Source of the DNA: an uncultured Oscillospiraceae bacterium
GTDB taxonomy: Bacteria > Bacillota > Clostridia > Oscillospirales > Oscillospiraceae
Length of the DNA: 9,440 bases
Direction: 5' to 3'
Assembly: GCA_934646185.1 (NCBI GenBank)
Contig: CAKUEH010000055.1
Span: 1 to 9,440, forward strand
Shown here: piece after piece, positions 1-6,474 of the stretch
Numbering within the stretch: the stretch's first letter is position 1
Layout: every line of letters starts with the position of its first letter
Program-made: the position numbers and the translations under genes
The notes under the pieces: model-generated
Database searches by the model: none
Told to the model about the DNA's origin: nothing
What the model saw: only the letters and a program-made list of their open reading frames with translations

Positions 1-10
1 GCAAGCAAAT

Positions 11-30
11 CCGGTGAGTACCCACACCGG
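11..30. repeat. Short inverted repeat at the left edge
   Basis: CCGGTG and CACCGG pair around an 8-base loop. A run of five A follows on the + strand, but no T-run follows on either strand, so it is not a convincing terminator by itself. It lies directly beside the larger hairpin at 32-72 and may be part of the same 3' end structure. Its function is unknown. Confidence 0.3.
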
Positions 31-31
31 A

Positions 32-79
32 AAAACAGAGCGTTCCGGCTGACCGCCGAAACGCCCTGTTTTCATTTTT
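32..79. terminator. Imperfect bidirectional intrinsic terminator after the araC-type gene
   Basis: AAAACAG (32-38) pairs with CTGTTTT (66-72), GCGTT (40-44) with AACGC (60-64), and CGG (46-48) with CCG (56-58). This gives a long stem with two mismatches and a 7-base loop. Read leftward the stem ends in TTTTT (31-35 complement); read rightward it is followed by CATTTTT. It sits about 70-110 bases past the stop of the leftward AraC-family gene and plausibly ends that operon. It could also serve a rightward gene beyond the window. The remainder of 1-143 shows no supportable gene. Confidence 0.6.
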
Positions 80-143
80 GGGGATAACACCAAGCCATCT
101 TCATCTAAAAATCAAACATACGAAAATCATTCTGACGGTGCTT

Positions 144-1127
144 CTATCGCGCTGCATTTCTGTACGCATTTACTGTCTGTCCCGTCCAAACAGTGAATGC
201 TCTGATAAACGCCCCAATCTCCTGATACCCCAGCAGGAACGCAATATCCTCGGTGGTCATATCGGTGTTGGCAAGGTAGGTCTTTGCCAGCAGCTCCCGT
301 ATGTGACCCAGCTGCTTCTGGAAGTTGGTATCTTCCTCCTGCAGCTTGCGCTGCAAAGACCGCTTGCTGTACCCCAGCTTCTTTGCCACATCGTCTACGA
401 TCCCTTCTCCGCTGGGCAGCAGCTCCATCAAGGCGCTGCGGACACGGGCGGCGCAGCTGTCATCCGTCTCCATCATCGACAGGCGGCGCTTCAGCTCCGG
501 CTCGAAGAATTCCCACATGGACTCGTTGCGGCTGATGAACGGCACCAGCACATCTTCTTTGGAAAATACGAGGCGATTCTGATTGCCAACCACGATAGTC
601 TTTCCGATGAAATCAGCGTAGGCGGGATTCTTCATCGGCTGCTTTGCCGTCACGGACAGCGGTGTGATGTTTTCTTTGGTCGCTTTGCGGATCAGCCCGA
701 CGAGGAACACAAATTCGATCCCCACAAGGATCTCCGGCAGCTCCAATTCCTCGTTGCCGGACAGAATCTCCACGCTGACTTCCGTTTCGGTTTCCTCCAC
801 TTGATACAGCAACGCACCGATCAGCGGCTTATACTGCGTCAGCCGTTTCAGGCACACAAGCGCGTTGCGGCTGCAATACGCCGCAAAAACAGGCGGTGAA
901 AATGCTTCGATCCCTTCCGACGCCGCCAAGCGGATCGGTGTCTGCCCATCCGGCGAAAGGGTGTCGATCGCTCCCATAAAGCGGAAGTATTCCTCCGCAG
1001 TCAGACTGGGCGTCTGCCGGGCAAACAGGTCCTCCGGCAGCATTGCTTTTTTCAGGACTTCATCCATTGAAAAGCCCATTCCCGAAAGATAAGTGCCATA
1101 GTTTTTGTCGATCAAAAAGTGCTTCAA
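144..1127 (-). CDS. AraC-family transcriptional regulator with arabinose-binding-like N-terminal domain
   Basis: A 327-residue DNA-binding regulator. The C-terminus has the two helix-turn-helix units of the AraC/XylS family. The first is around 243-285 (IVDDVAKKLGYSKRSLQRKL); the second is around 290-323, with the family pattern IAFLLGYQEIGAFIRAFTVWTG followed by AYR. The usual Pro of the GxTP box is Val here. Residues 1-200 resemble the N-terminal sensor domain of OruR/ArgR-type AraC proteins (PF12625-like, from memory), so a small-molecule ligand is likely but unidentified. The start is TTG: GGAG lies 7 bases upstream and the reading frame begins there. The gene follows the SDR gene by 12 bases and its ribosome site abuts the SDR stop codon, so the two are cotranscribed and the regulator probably controls this operon (inference). 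Confidence 0.9.
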   Translation of the reverse strand: MKHFLIDKNYGTYLSGMGFSMDEVLKKAMLPEDLFARQTPSLTAEEYFRFMGAIDTLSPDGQTPIRLAASEGIEAFSPPVFAAYCSRNALVCLKRLTQYKPLIGALLYQVEETETEVSVEILSGNEELELPEILVGIEFVFLVGLIRKATKENITPLSVTAKQPMKNPAYADFIGKTIVVGNQNRLVFSKEDVLVPFISRNESMWEFFEPELKRRLSMMETDDSCAARVRSALMELLPSGEGIVDDVAKKLGYSKRSLQRKLQEEDTNFQKQLGHIRELLAKTYLANTDMTTEDIAFLLGYQEIGAFIRAFTVWTGQTVNAYRNAAR

Positions 1128-1134
1128 AATACCA

Positions 1135-1138
1135 CTCC
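1135..1138 (-). promoter_or_regulatory. Ribosome binding site supporting the TTG start of the araC-type gene
   Basis: Leftward, the SDR stop TAA is followed at once by CGGAG, a 7-base spacer and TTG. No ATG in this frame is equally well placed, so this site decides the TTG start at 1127 and shows tight coupling to the upstream SDR gene. Confidence 0.7.
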
Positions 1139-1139
1139 G

Positions 1140-1955
1140 TTAAGAAAAGTTTTTGATGACCCAGTCAAAAACGCGATCTCCAAAGATCTTGTGTGTCCAG
1201 ACCATCGGCTTTGCGCCGAAGCCGATCAGATAACGGGTACGAGGGCGGCGTTTTGTCACCGCTTTGCGGACGGTCTTTGCAATCAGCTCCGGCTTGGAGA
1301 GTAGATTGCCGCTGTAATTCTTGATCATACCGTCTGCGGCCTTGTTCGCCATTTCCGCATACGCGCAGTTTGCTGAAGTCTTTTTCAGATTCTCGGCGGC
1401 GATGATGCCCCAATCGGTCTTGATGCCGCCCGGCTCCACCACGATCACATCGATGCCAAAGGGCTTCAGCTCCATTCTGAGGCAGTCGGACAGACCCTCG
1501 ACAGCGTATTTCGTGGCGTGATACCAGCCGCCGAACTTCGTCCAGATCTTGCCGCCCATCGAGGAAATGTTGACGATCTTGCCATAGTGATTCTTCTGCA
1601 TTGCCGGGGTGACAAGCTGAATGAGCCGTGCCATGCCGAACAGATTGACATCGAACTGGCGGCGCCCTTCCTCAAGCGGCACATCCCCGATGGCGCCATA
1701 AGAGCCGTACCCGGCGTTATTCACCAGCACGTCAATGCTCTTTTCTTTGGAAAGGACTGTGTTTACGCACTCTACGATGGATTCGTCCTTTGTCAGATCG
1801 AGCGCCACCGGCGTGATGCCGTACTTCTCCAGGTCCGCCATACGTTCTACCCGCCTTGCAGCGGCGTAAACCTGAAAGCCTGCGCTTTTCAATTCCTGTG
1901 CGACCATCCTGCCGATCCCGCTGGATGCGCCCGTGACCAATGCTACCTTTTCCAT
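1140..1955 (-). CDS. SDR-family NAD(P)-dependent oxidoreductase (classical type)
   Basis: A 271-residue short-chain dehydrogenase/reductase, cytosolic, using NAD(P) to interconvert a carbonyl and an alcohol on an unidentified substrate. The cofactor motif TGASSGIG is at 8-15, with basic residues ARR at 33-35 that favour NADP(H). LDLT is at 52-55 and NNAG at 79-82. The active site is Asn104, Ser132, Tyr145 and Lys149 (YHATK). The C-terminal 40 residues are basic and aromatic and may contact substrate or membrane; this is not resolved. The frame stays open to an ATG at 2036, but the start at 1955 is chosen because GGAGGT lies 7 bases upstream and the Rossmann strand begins directly at MEKVALVTG. 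It is the first gene of an operon with the AraC-type regulator. No substrate-specific subfamily is recognised. Confidence 0.93.
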   Translation of the reverse strand: MEKVALVTGASSGIGRMVAQELKSAGFQVYAAARRVERMADLEKYGITPVALDLTKDESIVECVNTVLSKEKSIDVLVNNAGYGSYGAIGDVPLEEGRRQFDVNLFGMARLIQLVTPAMQKNHYGKIVNISSMGGKIWTKFGGWYHATKYAVEGLSDCLRMELKPFGIDVIVVEPGGIKTDWGIIAAENLKKTSANCAYAEMANKAADGMIKNYSGNLLSKPELIAKTVRKAVTKRRPRTRYLIGFGAKPMVWTHKIFGDRVFDWVIKNFS

Positions 1956-1962
1956 AATGATG

Positions 1963-1968
1963 ACCTCC
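1963..1968 (-). promoter_or_regulatory. Ribosome binding site that fixes the SDR start
   Basis: Leftward GGAGGT, then a 7-base spacer, then ATG at 1955. The upstream in-frame ATG at 2036 has no comparable site, so the 27-codon extension is treated as leader. Confidence 0.85.
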
Positions 1969-1986
1969 GTTTTTGTTTTGCTGCCA

Positions 1987-2070
1987 TCATTATAGTGGAA
2001 GGGCACGCCAAAGCGAATATCATAGAGCGCCAGCATTCCAGCAATTCACGCCATTCTCATTATATTGGAA
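1987..2070 (-). repeat. Two near-identical 14-base boxes 70 bases apart, each holding a TATAAT
   Basis: The + strand reads TCATTATAGTGGAA at 1987-2000 and TCATTATATTGGAA at 2057-2070, identical at 13 of 14 positions and offset by exactly 70 bases. On the leftward coding strand each contains TATAAT. The distal copy is the -10 of a well-formed promoter. The proximal copy has only a poor -35 (TTCGCT at 17 bases). They may be two promoters or two binding sites for a regulator overlapping the -10 region. Confidence 0.55.
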
Positions 2071-2087
2071 AACTGCGGACAATTCAA
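2059..2087 (-). promoter_or_regulatory. Sigma-A promoter of the SDR-araC operon
   Basis: Leftward TTGAAT (2082-2087), a 17-base spacer, and TATAAT (2059-2064). The predicted transcript starts near 2052 and has a leader of roughly 95 bases before the SDR ATG. Confidence 0.8.
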
Positions 2088-2117
2088 GGCGCATGGCGGC
2101 AAAAGAGGCATCGCAGC

Positions 2118-2159
2118 AAAAAGGAAACGGGTATGTACCGTTAGGGCACATACCCGTTT
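2118..2159 (-). terminator. Intrinsic terminator of the pseudo-ATPase gene
   Basis: A perfect 12-base inverted repeat, AAACGGGTATGT (2125-2136) and ACATACCCGTTT (2148-2159), with an 11-base loop. On the leftward strand it is followed by CC and TTTTT (2118-2122). It lies about 85 bases past the stop at 2244. The 84 bases between the hairpin and the stop (2160-2243) show no other structure. It also isolates the SDR promoter from readthrough. Confidence 0.75.
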
Positions 2160-2243
2160 GTCAGCAGCCCTTGTCCGGCAACTGCCACAGTATTTGTTTC
2201 TCAAAACCTGTTTTATGGACAGCTGCCCGCGGGCCTTGCTGTT

Positions 2244-3977
2244 TTATGCTCGTGCCGCTTCTGCGATGGCTTGCAGGAGCGGTTCTTTTTCTGCGGTGCC
2301 GGTGACGAGGATCAGGCCGGATCCGTAATCCGCCTCAGCGGTCCGGACGCCGGGGACGTCCAGAAGCGCCTGCTCCAGCGCGGCTTTTCCGGGCAGGGCG
2401 GAAAGCTCTTCCATGCGGATGGTCAGGGTCCGGGAGGCGGCCGCCGGTTCGGACGGCTCCGGCTCCGGAAGCGGAGGCTGCGGCTGGGCCGCGCATTCTG
2501 CCGCCGTACCGGTGCGCTGTCCGTCCAGCGCGGGAAGAAGCGTCAGCGCCGCGAGGCAGCAGGCAAGCAGCACGCAGAGCGCGGGACTTGCCCCAAGATC
2601 GAGCGCCGGGGCAAACAGTCCGCCCGCCGCGCCTGTCAGCAAAAACGTACAGACCGCGCTGAGTCCCTGCAGCCCGCGGCGCGTCCGGACAGCGCGACGG
2701 CAGACAGAAATCGCCTCTGCTGCATCGGCCAGTGTCTGCACGGACAGGCCCGGCATCTGCTCCTGGAACGATGCGCCGGGTTCGCCCGCGCGGATGCAGA
2801 GCACTCTCCCCTTCTGTGCAGGCTGTATCGCTTCCACGACCTCCGCGCCGGTCTGTACGGCAAGCTGCTTCGTGTAGAGCGGCTGGCTGCCGGCCGCGAG
2901 AACCGGACGGAGCCGCTGCGCGGCAAGCGCGCGGATCGCTTCCTGCCCGCCCGGAAGCAACGGGCGCTGCAGCGCGATCAGGCCGAGATACATTCCGCCC
3001 TCCATGCCGAACAGCAGCGCCGTTTTGCCGGAAAGCGGCACATCGTCGGCGCGTGGGGCAAAGATCCCGCGGCTGCGCAGCTGCTCCGGCGTCCCGGCGT
3101 AATAGCGTTTGCCGTCCAGCACGGCGCAGAACCCGTCCGGCGTTTGGGTGCAGGCTTCCGCAGGCAGGAGCGTCAGACCGCGGCCCTGTGCCGCGCGCAA
3201 AATCGCGTTGGCCTCCGGCGCGGCAAAGCCCTGCATGACCGACGCGGCAAGCGCGAGAAACCTTTCCGGCTCCATCCCCGCGGGGCGAATATCCGCGGCG
3301 GTTGGTTCGCCGGTCAGGAGCCCTTCGGGGCAGACGAGCGCGGTATCGGCGGCGCCGAGCGCCTCGACCGTCTGCGCGGACGCGGCCGGAACAGACATGC
3401 GCCGCATGGCGCGGCGGCCGGTCAGCAGAGCGATCAGGCGGAACGGGCAGAGCGCCGACGCGGCCAGCACGCAGAGCGCTCTTGCAAGCACATCATCCGC
3501 GCGCGCATGCAGCACGGCCCAGACTGCCGCCGCGCAGACCGCGGCGGCGATGCCAGTCCAAGTCCAAACCATCTCCGCCGTCCGCGTCGACAGAGCGCCG
3601 GGAAGTCCGGCCTCCAGCCGCTGCTCCAGAAGATCGAGCCACGCGGACGCCGTCAGCAGCAGCGCGGCGGCGACCGGTGCGTCCGGGCACACGCCGAGCG
3701 CACAGAGCACGAGGGCAAGCGGCACGGTCAAAGCCACCGCCGTATGACGGTCGGGCTTTCCGGAAAACAGCGCATGGACACCTGTTTTCAGGCAGTGGAA
3801 ATTCACGCCCGCAGTCACGAGCAGCAGGGCTGGCCGAAGAAGCATGGCCGCCAGAAGCGGCGCAAGCGGCAGCCGCTCCGGCCCCAGAACCGTCAGCACG
3901 GCAAGCAGCGCCGTCAGGAGCGTGGACACGCAGCAGAAAACGAGCTGCCGCGCAGAATGGGTGTTGTTCTTCATCAT
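2244..3977 (-). CDS. P1B-type (CopA-like) ATPase homologue lacking catalytic motifs; predicted pseudo-ATPase membrane protein
   Basis: A 577-residue Ala/Leu-rich membrane protein that follows the domain order of Cu+-ATPases but with the working parts gone. Helices 12-57 and 79-116 correspond to the first core helices: GVHALFSGKPDRHTAVAL replaces the usual GxxALxxGxxNMDxLxAL. The actuator domain, with its TGE loop, is absent: residue 130 leads almost straight into helices 137-187. There CPC is missing and only an isolated Cys-Pro (177-178) remains. The phosphorylation motif DKTGTLT reads CPEGLLT (216-222), with Cys for Asp. The nucleotide-domain HP is APE (253-255), TGDN is AGSQ (362-365), and the GDGxND region is shortened and unrecognisable (about 394-415). 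The last two helices (438-483), a Pro/Glu linker (498-514) and an HMA-like domain without CxxC (516-577) follow. It has 18 cysteines. Known pumps of this family run to 700-850 residues. ATP-driven transport is unlikely; a metal-sensing, scaffold or partner role is speculation. Of two adjacent ATGs, the second (3974) is better spaced from the G-run. Confidence 0.8.
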   Translation of the reverse strand: MMKNNTHSARQLVFCCVSTLLTALLAVLTVLGPERLPLAPLLAAMLLRPALLLVTAGVNFHCLKTGVHALFSGKPDRHTAVALTVPLALVLCALGVCPDAPVAAALLLTASAWLDLLEQRLEAGLPGALSTRTAEMVWTWTGIAAAVCAAAVWAVLHARADDVLARALCVLAASALCPFRLIALLTGRRAMRRMSVPAASAQTVEALGAADTALVCPEGLLTGEPTAADIRPAGMEPERFLALAASVMQGFAAPEANAILRAAQGRGLTLLPAEACTQTPDGFCAVLDGKRYYAGTPEQLRSRGIFAPRADDVPLSGKTALLFGMEGGMYLGLIALQRPLLPGGQEAIRALAAQRLRPVLAAGSQPLYTKQLAVQTGAEVVEAIQPAQKGRVLCIRAGEPGASFQEQMPGLSVQTLADAAEAISVCRRAVRTRRGLQGLSAVCTFLLTGAAGGLFAPALDLGASPALCVLLACCLAALTLLPALDGQRTGTAAECAAQPQPPLPEPEPSEPAAASRTLTIRMEELSALPGKAALEQALLDVPGVRTAEADYGSGLILVTGTAEKEPLLQAIAEAARA

Positions 3978-4004
3978 ATCCCCCCAGTTGAGGTTCTTTT
4001 GCTT

Positions 4005-4033
4005 ATTTTATCCTGAACGCAATCAAAAAGCAA
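4005..4033 (-). promoter_or_regulatory. Promoter of the pseudo-ATPase gene
   Basis: Leftward TTGCTT (4028-4033), 17 bases, TAAAAT (4005-4010). The transcript would start near 3998, giving a leader of about 20 bases with the G-run ribosome site at 3980-3985. It lies back to back with the pepF promoter, with 24 bases between the two -35 boxes. Confidence 0.6.
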
Positions 4034-4057
4034 CCGTCTGTCTATCCGCAGCGGACG

Positions 4058-4086
4058 TTGACAGGAAAGATTTTGGTCATTATAAT
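4058..4086 (+). promoter_or_regulatory. Perfect consensus sigma-A promoter of pepF
   Basis: TTGACA (4058-4063), a 17-base spacer, TATAAT (4081-4086). The start point would be near 4093, followed shortly by AGGAGG at 4101-4106. A full consensus with a very short leader predicts strong, largely unregulated expression. Confidence 0.9.
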
Positions 4087-4113
4087 AGAATAATTGATAA
4101 AGGAGGATACGCT

Positions 4114-5886
4114 ATGAAACGAAGCGAACAGGATATCCGGTTCCAGTGGGACCTGACGAAGATCTACCCAGACACTGCGGCATGGGAGGCCGCCATGAAG
4201 GAAGCTGAGGCCGCGCTTGAGCCGCTGGCTGCGATCCCCGGCACGCTCGGTACGTCCAAGGAAGCGTTCAAGCACGGGCTTGACACCATCTACGCCTCCA
4301 TGCTCAAGGTCGAGATCCCCTATGTCTATGCGTTTTTGAAGAAGACCGAAGATGGCTCCGTGGCGGAAAATCAGGAGATGGCCGCCCGCGGCGAGAGCCT
4401 GATCGTCAAGTTCAACGCTGCAATAGCATTCCTGAGTCCCGAGATTCTTGCCATCCCGGCGGAAAAGCTGGACGAGTGGATGCAGGATGAGGCGCTGGCG
4501 ACCTACCGGCACACGGTGGACGATATCGTCCGCATGCGCGCGCATACGCTCGACGCTGCGCGGGAGCAGATGCTGGCGCTGCTGGGCGACGCTGCCGGAA
4601 CGCCGAAGGCCGCGTTTGAAATGCTGACCGACGTCGATCTGCAGCTGCCGATGGTTAAAAATGAGGCTGGCGAAGAGGTGCGTCTCACCGCCGGTACGTT
4701 CCCCGTCTTCCGCGAGAGCCGCGACCGCTCCGTGCGCGAGGGCGCGTTCCGCGCCATGTTCGGCACCTACCGGCAGTTTGGCGACGCCATCGCCACGCTC
4801 TACGGCGGCTCTGTCAAGTTTGACGCTTACTTTGCCAACCAGCGCGGCTATGCATCCGCGTGCGAGGAAGCGCTGGACGGCGGCAATGTGCCCGTGTCCG
4901 TCTATGACAGCCTGATCGAGGCTGTGCATGAAAGTCTTCCCTCCATGCGCAAATATCTTGAGCTGCGCCGCCGCGCGCTGAAGCTCGACAAGATCGACGT
5001 GTTTGATCTGTACGTCCCCATCGTGGAGAACGTCGACTATCCCATCGCGTTTGAGGACGCGAAGGAGCTGGTCAAAAAGGCGACGCTGCCGCTGGGCGAG
5101 GAATACCAGAAGCTGCTTGACCGCGCGTTCGCTGAGCGCTGGGTCGACGTGTATGAGAACGACGGCAAGCAGTCCGGCGCGTTCTCCTGCGGCGTGTTCG
5201 GCGTGCATCCGTATGTGCTGATGAACTATGCCGGGACGCTCAACGATGCGTTCACGCTGGCGCATGAGCTGGGTCACTCCATGCACTCCTGGTTCTCCGA
5301 TACGACGCAGGATTATGTCAATCACGATTACCGCATCATGGTCGCAGAGGTCGCCTCGACGGTCAACGAAGTTCTGCTGACCAAGTATCTGCTGAAGACC
5401 GAAACGGATGAAAAGCGCCGCGCATATATCCTCAACCACTTCCTTGAGAGCTTCCGCACAACGCTCTACCGGCAGACGCTGTTCGCAGAGTTCGAGCGCA
5501 GGGCGCACGATCTCTATGCCGCGGGCCAGCCGCTGACGGCCACCGCGCTCAACAAGGTCTACCACGATCTCGAAGCCACGTATTATGACGGCATCGGCAT
5601 CGATGCGGACATCGACCCCGAATGGTCGTATATCCCCCACTTCTACCGCGCGTTCTACGTCTACCAGTACGCGACCGGTTTCTCCTCCGCCGTAGCCATC
5701 GCCGAGCATATCCTGACGACCGGCGACGCAAGCGGCTATCTGAAGTTCCTCACGACCGGCGGCAGCGATTATCCGCTCGAGGAGCTCAAGATTGCGGGCG
5801 TCGACCTCACCAAGCCCGACACCGTCCGCAGCGCGCTGCGCGTGTTCGACGAGACGATCGACGAGCTGGCAAAGATCCTGCTGTAA
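4114..5886 (+). CDS. pepF: Oligoendopeptidase F (M3B zinc metallopeptidase)
   Basis: A 590-residue cytosolic zinc endopeptidase that cleaves short peptides and is thought to act in peptide turnover. The zinc site HELGH is at 384-388 (His384 and His388 ligands, Glu385 catalytic), preceded by the family stretch FSCGVFGVHPYVLMNYAGT. The third ligand is probably Glu412, in AEVAST, 28 residues on. The substrate-side block HFYRAFYVYQYATG lies at 509-522, as in the PepF/M3B group. An N-terminal alpha-helical PepF domain fills roughly residues 1-200. Length fits the family (about 600). The frame is open from 3844, but ATG 4114 is chosen because AGGAGG sits 7 bases upstream, the promoter lies just before it, and MKRSEQDIRFQWDLTKIYP is the usual N-terminus. 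It is a single-gene unit, ended by a strong hairpin. Exact peptide specificity cannot be read from sequence. Confidence 0.95.
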   Translation: MKRSEQDIRFQWDLTKIYPDTAAWEAAMKEAEAALEPLAAIPGTLGTSKEAFKHGLDTIYASMLKVEIPYVYAFLKKTEDGSVAENQEMAARGESLIVKFNAAIAFLSPEILAIPAEKLDEWMQDEALATYRHTVDDIVRMRAHTLDAAREQMLALLGDAAGTPKAAFEMLTDVDLQLPMVKNEAGEEVRLTAGTFPVFRESRDRSVREGAFRAMFGTYRQFGDAIATLYGGSVKFDAYFANQRGYASACEEALDGGNVPVSVYDSLIEAVHESLPSMRKYLELRRRALKLDKIDVFDLYVPIVENVDYPIAFEDAKELVKKATLPLGEEYQKLLDRAFAERWVDVYENDGKQSGAFSCGVFGVHPYVLMNYAGTLNDAFTLAHELGHSMHSWFSDTTQDYVNHDYRIMVAEVASTVNEVLLTKYLLKTETDEKRRAYILNHFLESFRTTLYRQTLFAEFERRAHDLYAAGQPLTATALNKVYHDLEATYYDGIGIDADIDPEWSYIPHFYRAFYVYQYATGFSSAVAIAEHILTTGDASGYLKFLTTGGSDYPLEELKIAGVDLTKPDTVRSALRVFDETIDELAKILL

Positions 5887-5897
5887 CGCGGAACAGG

Positions 5898-5928
5898 AAA
5901 ACCCCCGGGCACAGGCCCGGGGGTTTTT
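5898..5928. terminator. Strong bidirectional terminator between pepF and fucU
   Basis: A 9-base perfect G+C stem, CCCCCGGGC (5902-5910) and GCCCGGGGG (5915-5923), with loop ACAG. It is flanked by AAAA on the left and TTTTT on the right, so it works in both directions. It ends the convergent genes pepF (stop 5886) and fucU (stop 5931). Confidence 0.92.
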
Positions 5929-5930
5929 GC

Positions 5931-6377
5931 TTACTTGATGACGCCCTTCTGGAGAATGACGTTGGCGTAGATGGCGGTCTCGCCGGATTGGAGGATGCAA
6001 TAGGTCTTGCGGGCCTCGTCGTAGAATTCAAAGCGCTCATAGCTGCCGAAAGCGGCCTCACCCCGGGCGTCGTATTTGGCGACGATCTTCTTATACTCGT
6101 CCCAGATGGGGATCTCCATGCCCTTGTCCTTCTCGGCGACCTGCATGATCATGACGGGGTGCTCGACATACTCGTCAAGCGGGATGACCTGCAGAATGGC
6201 GTCGAGCAGCTCGGGGACGCCGTGGCCGTCGGCCCGGAGGAACACGCAGTTATTGGGCTTTGCCATGGATGCGCCGGGGAAATTGCCGTCGCCGATACAG
6301 ATGCGGTCGCCGTGGCCCATTTCGGCCAGTACCTTCAGAAGCTCGGGAGAAAGGATGGGGGGAATGTTTTTCAGCAT
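5931..6377 (-). CDS. fucU: L-fucose mutarotase (RbsD/FucU family)
   Basis: A 148-residue enzyme that interconverts the alpha and beta pyranose anomers of L-fucose, feeding the form used by FucI. The N-terminus MLKNIPPILSPELLKVLAEM is close to E. coli FucU as recalled, and is followed by GHGD with His22 and Asp24, the conserved catalytic region of the RbsD/FucU fold. NFPG lies at 32-35 and the C-terminal IYANVILQKGV keeps the family Tyr137 and Asn139. Length matches FucU (about 140). AGGAGGT lies 9 bases upstream of ATG 6377. It is divergent from the aldolase gene; no convincing promoter of its own could be picked out in the 97-base gap. RbsD-type ribose pyranase is the alternative, disfavoured by the fucose neighbours. 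Confidence 0.92.
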   Translation of the reverse strand: MLKNIPPILSPELLKVLAEMGHGDRICIGDGNFPGASMAKPNNCVFLRADGHGVPELLDAILQVIPLDEYVEHPVMIMQVAEKDKGMEIPIWDEYKKIVAKYDARGEAAFGSYERFEFYDEARKTYCILQSGETAIYANVILQKGVIK

Positions 6378-6411
6378 GGTTCAAATACCTCCTGTTTGAT
6401 CGGGCCGCCCG

Positions 6412-6440
6412 TTGACTTTGGACGGCAAAGGCAATAAAAT
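6412..6440 (+). promoter_or_regulatory. Sigma-A promoter of the class II aldolase gene
   Basis: TTGACT (6412-6417), a 17-base spacer, TAAAAT (6435-6440). The transcript would start near 6447, leaving a leader of about 28 bases. It lies in the intergenic gap divergent from fucU. Confidence 0.75.
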
Positions 6441-6461
6441 ATGGATATCAGTTTGAATTTT

Positions 6462-6467
6462 GGGGGA
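6462..6467 (+). promoter_or_regulatory. G-run ribosome site of the aldolase gene
   Basis: GGGGGA, then 7 bases, then ATG at 6475. This favours ATG 6475 over the in-frame TTG at 6460, which would lie upstream of the site. A similar G-run precedes the pseudo-ATPase gene. Confidence 0.6.
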
Positions 6468-6474
6468 TCCCGCT

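Noticed and set aside
1956..2036. 27-codon N-terminal extension of the SDR protein
   Set aside because: The frame is open, but the conserved fold begins at MEKVALVTG and the strong GGAGGT site points to 1955. The upstream ATG lacks a ribosome site.
3303..3317. LLTGEP in the pseudo-ATPase as a surviving actuator TGE motif
   Set aside because: By position it aligns with TLTEGKP just after the phosphorylation site, not with the actuator loop, and no actuator domain surrounds it.
2271..4016. Long rightward open frame (about 581 codons) opposite the pseudo-ATPase
   Set aside because: Its translation is Arg/Gln/Gly-rich without any family motif, as expected for the antisense of an Ala/Leu-rich G+C-rich gene. 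The leftward frame has coherent membrane helices and aligns with P1B ATPases.
4077..4090. A third copy of the 14-base TCATTATA box at the pepF promoter
   Set aside because: The match is 12 of 14, but it arises because ATTATAAT contains both TATAAT and its complement. It is in the opposite orientation relative to transcription, so it is probably chance.
4042..6000. Long leftward open frame opposite pepF
   Set aside because: It is antisense to a clear M3B peptidase, crosses a strong terminator, and has no ribosome site or recognisable domain.
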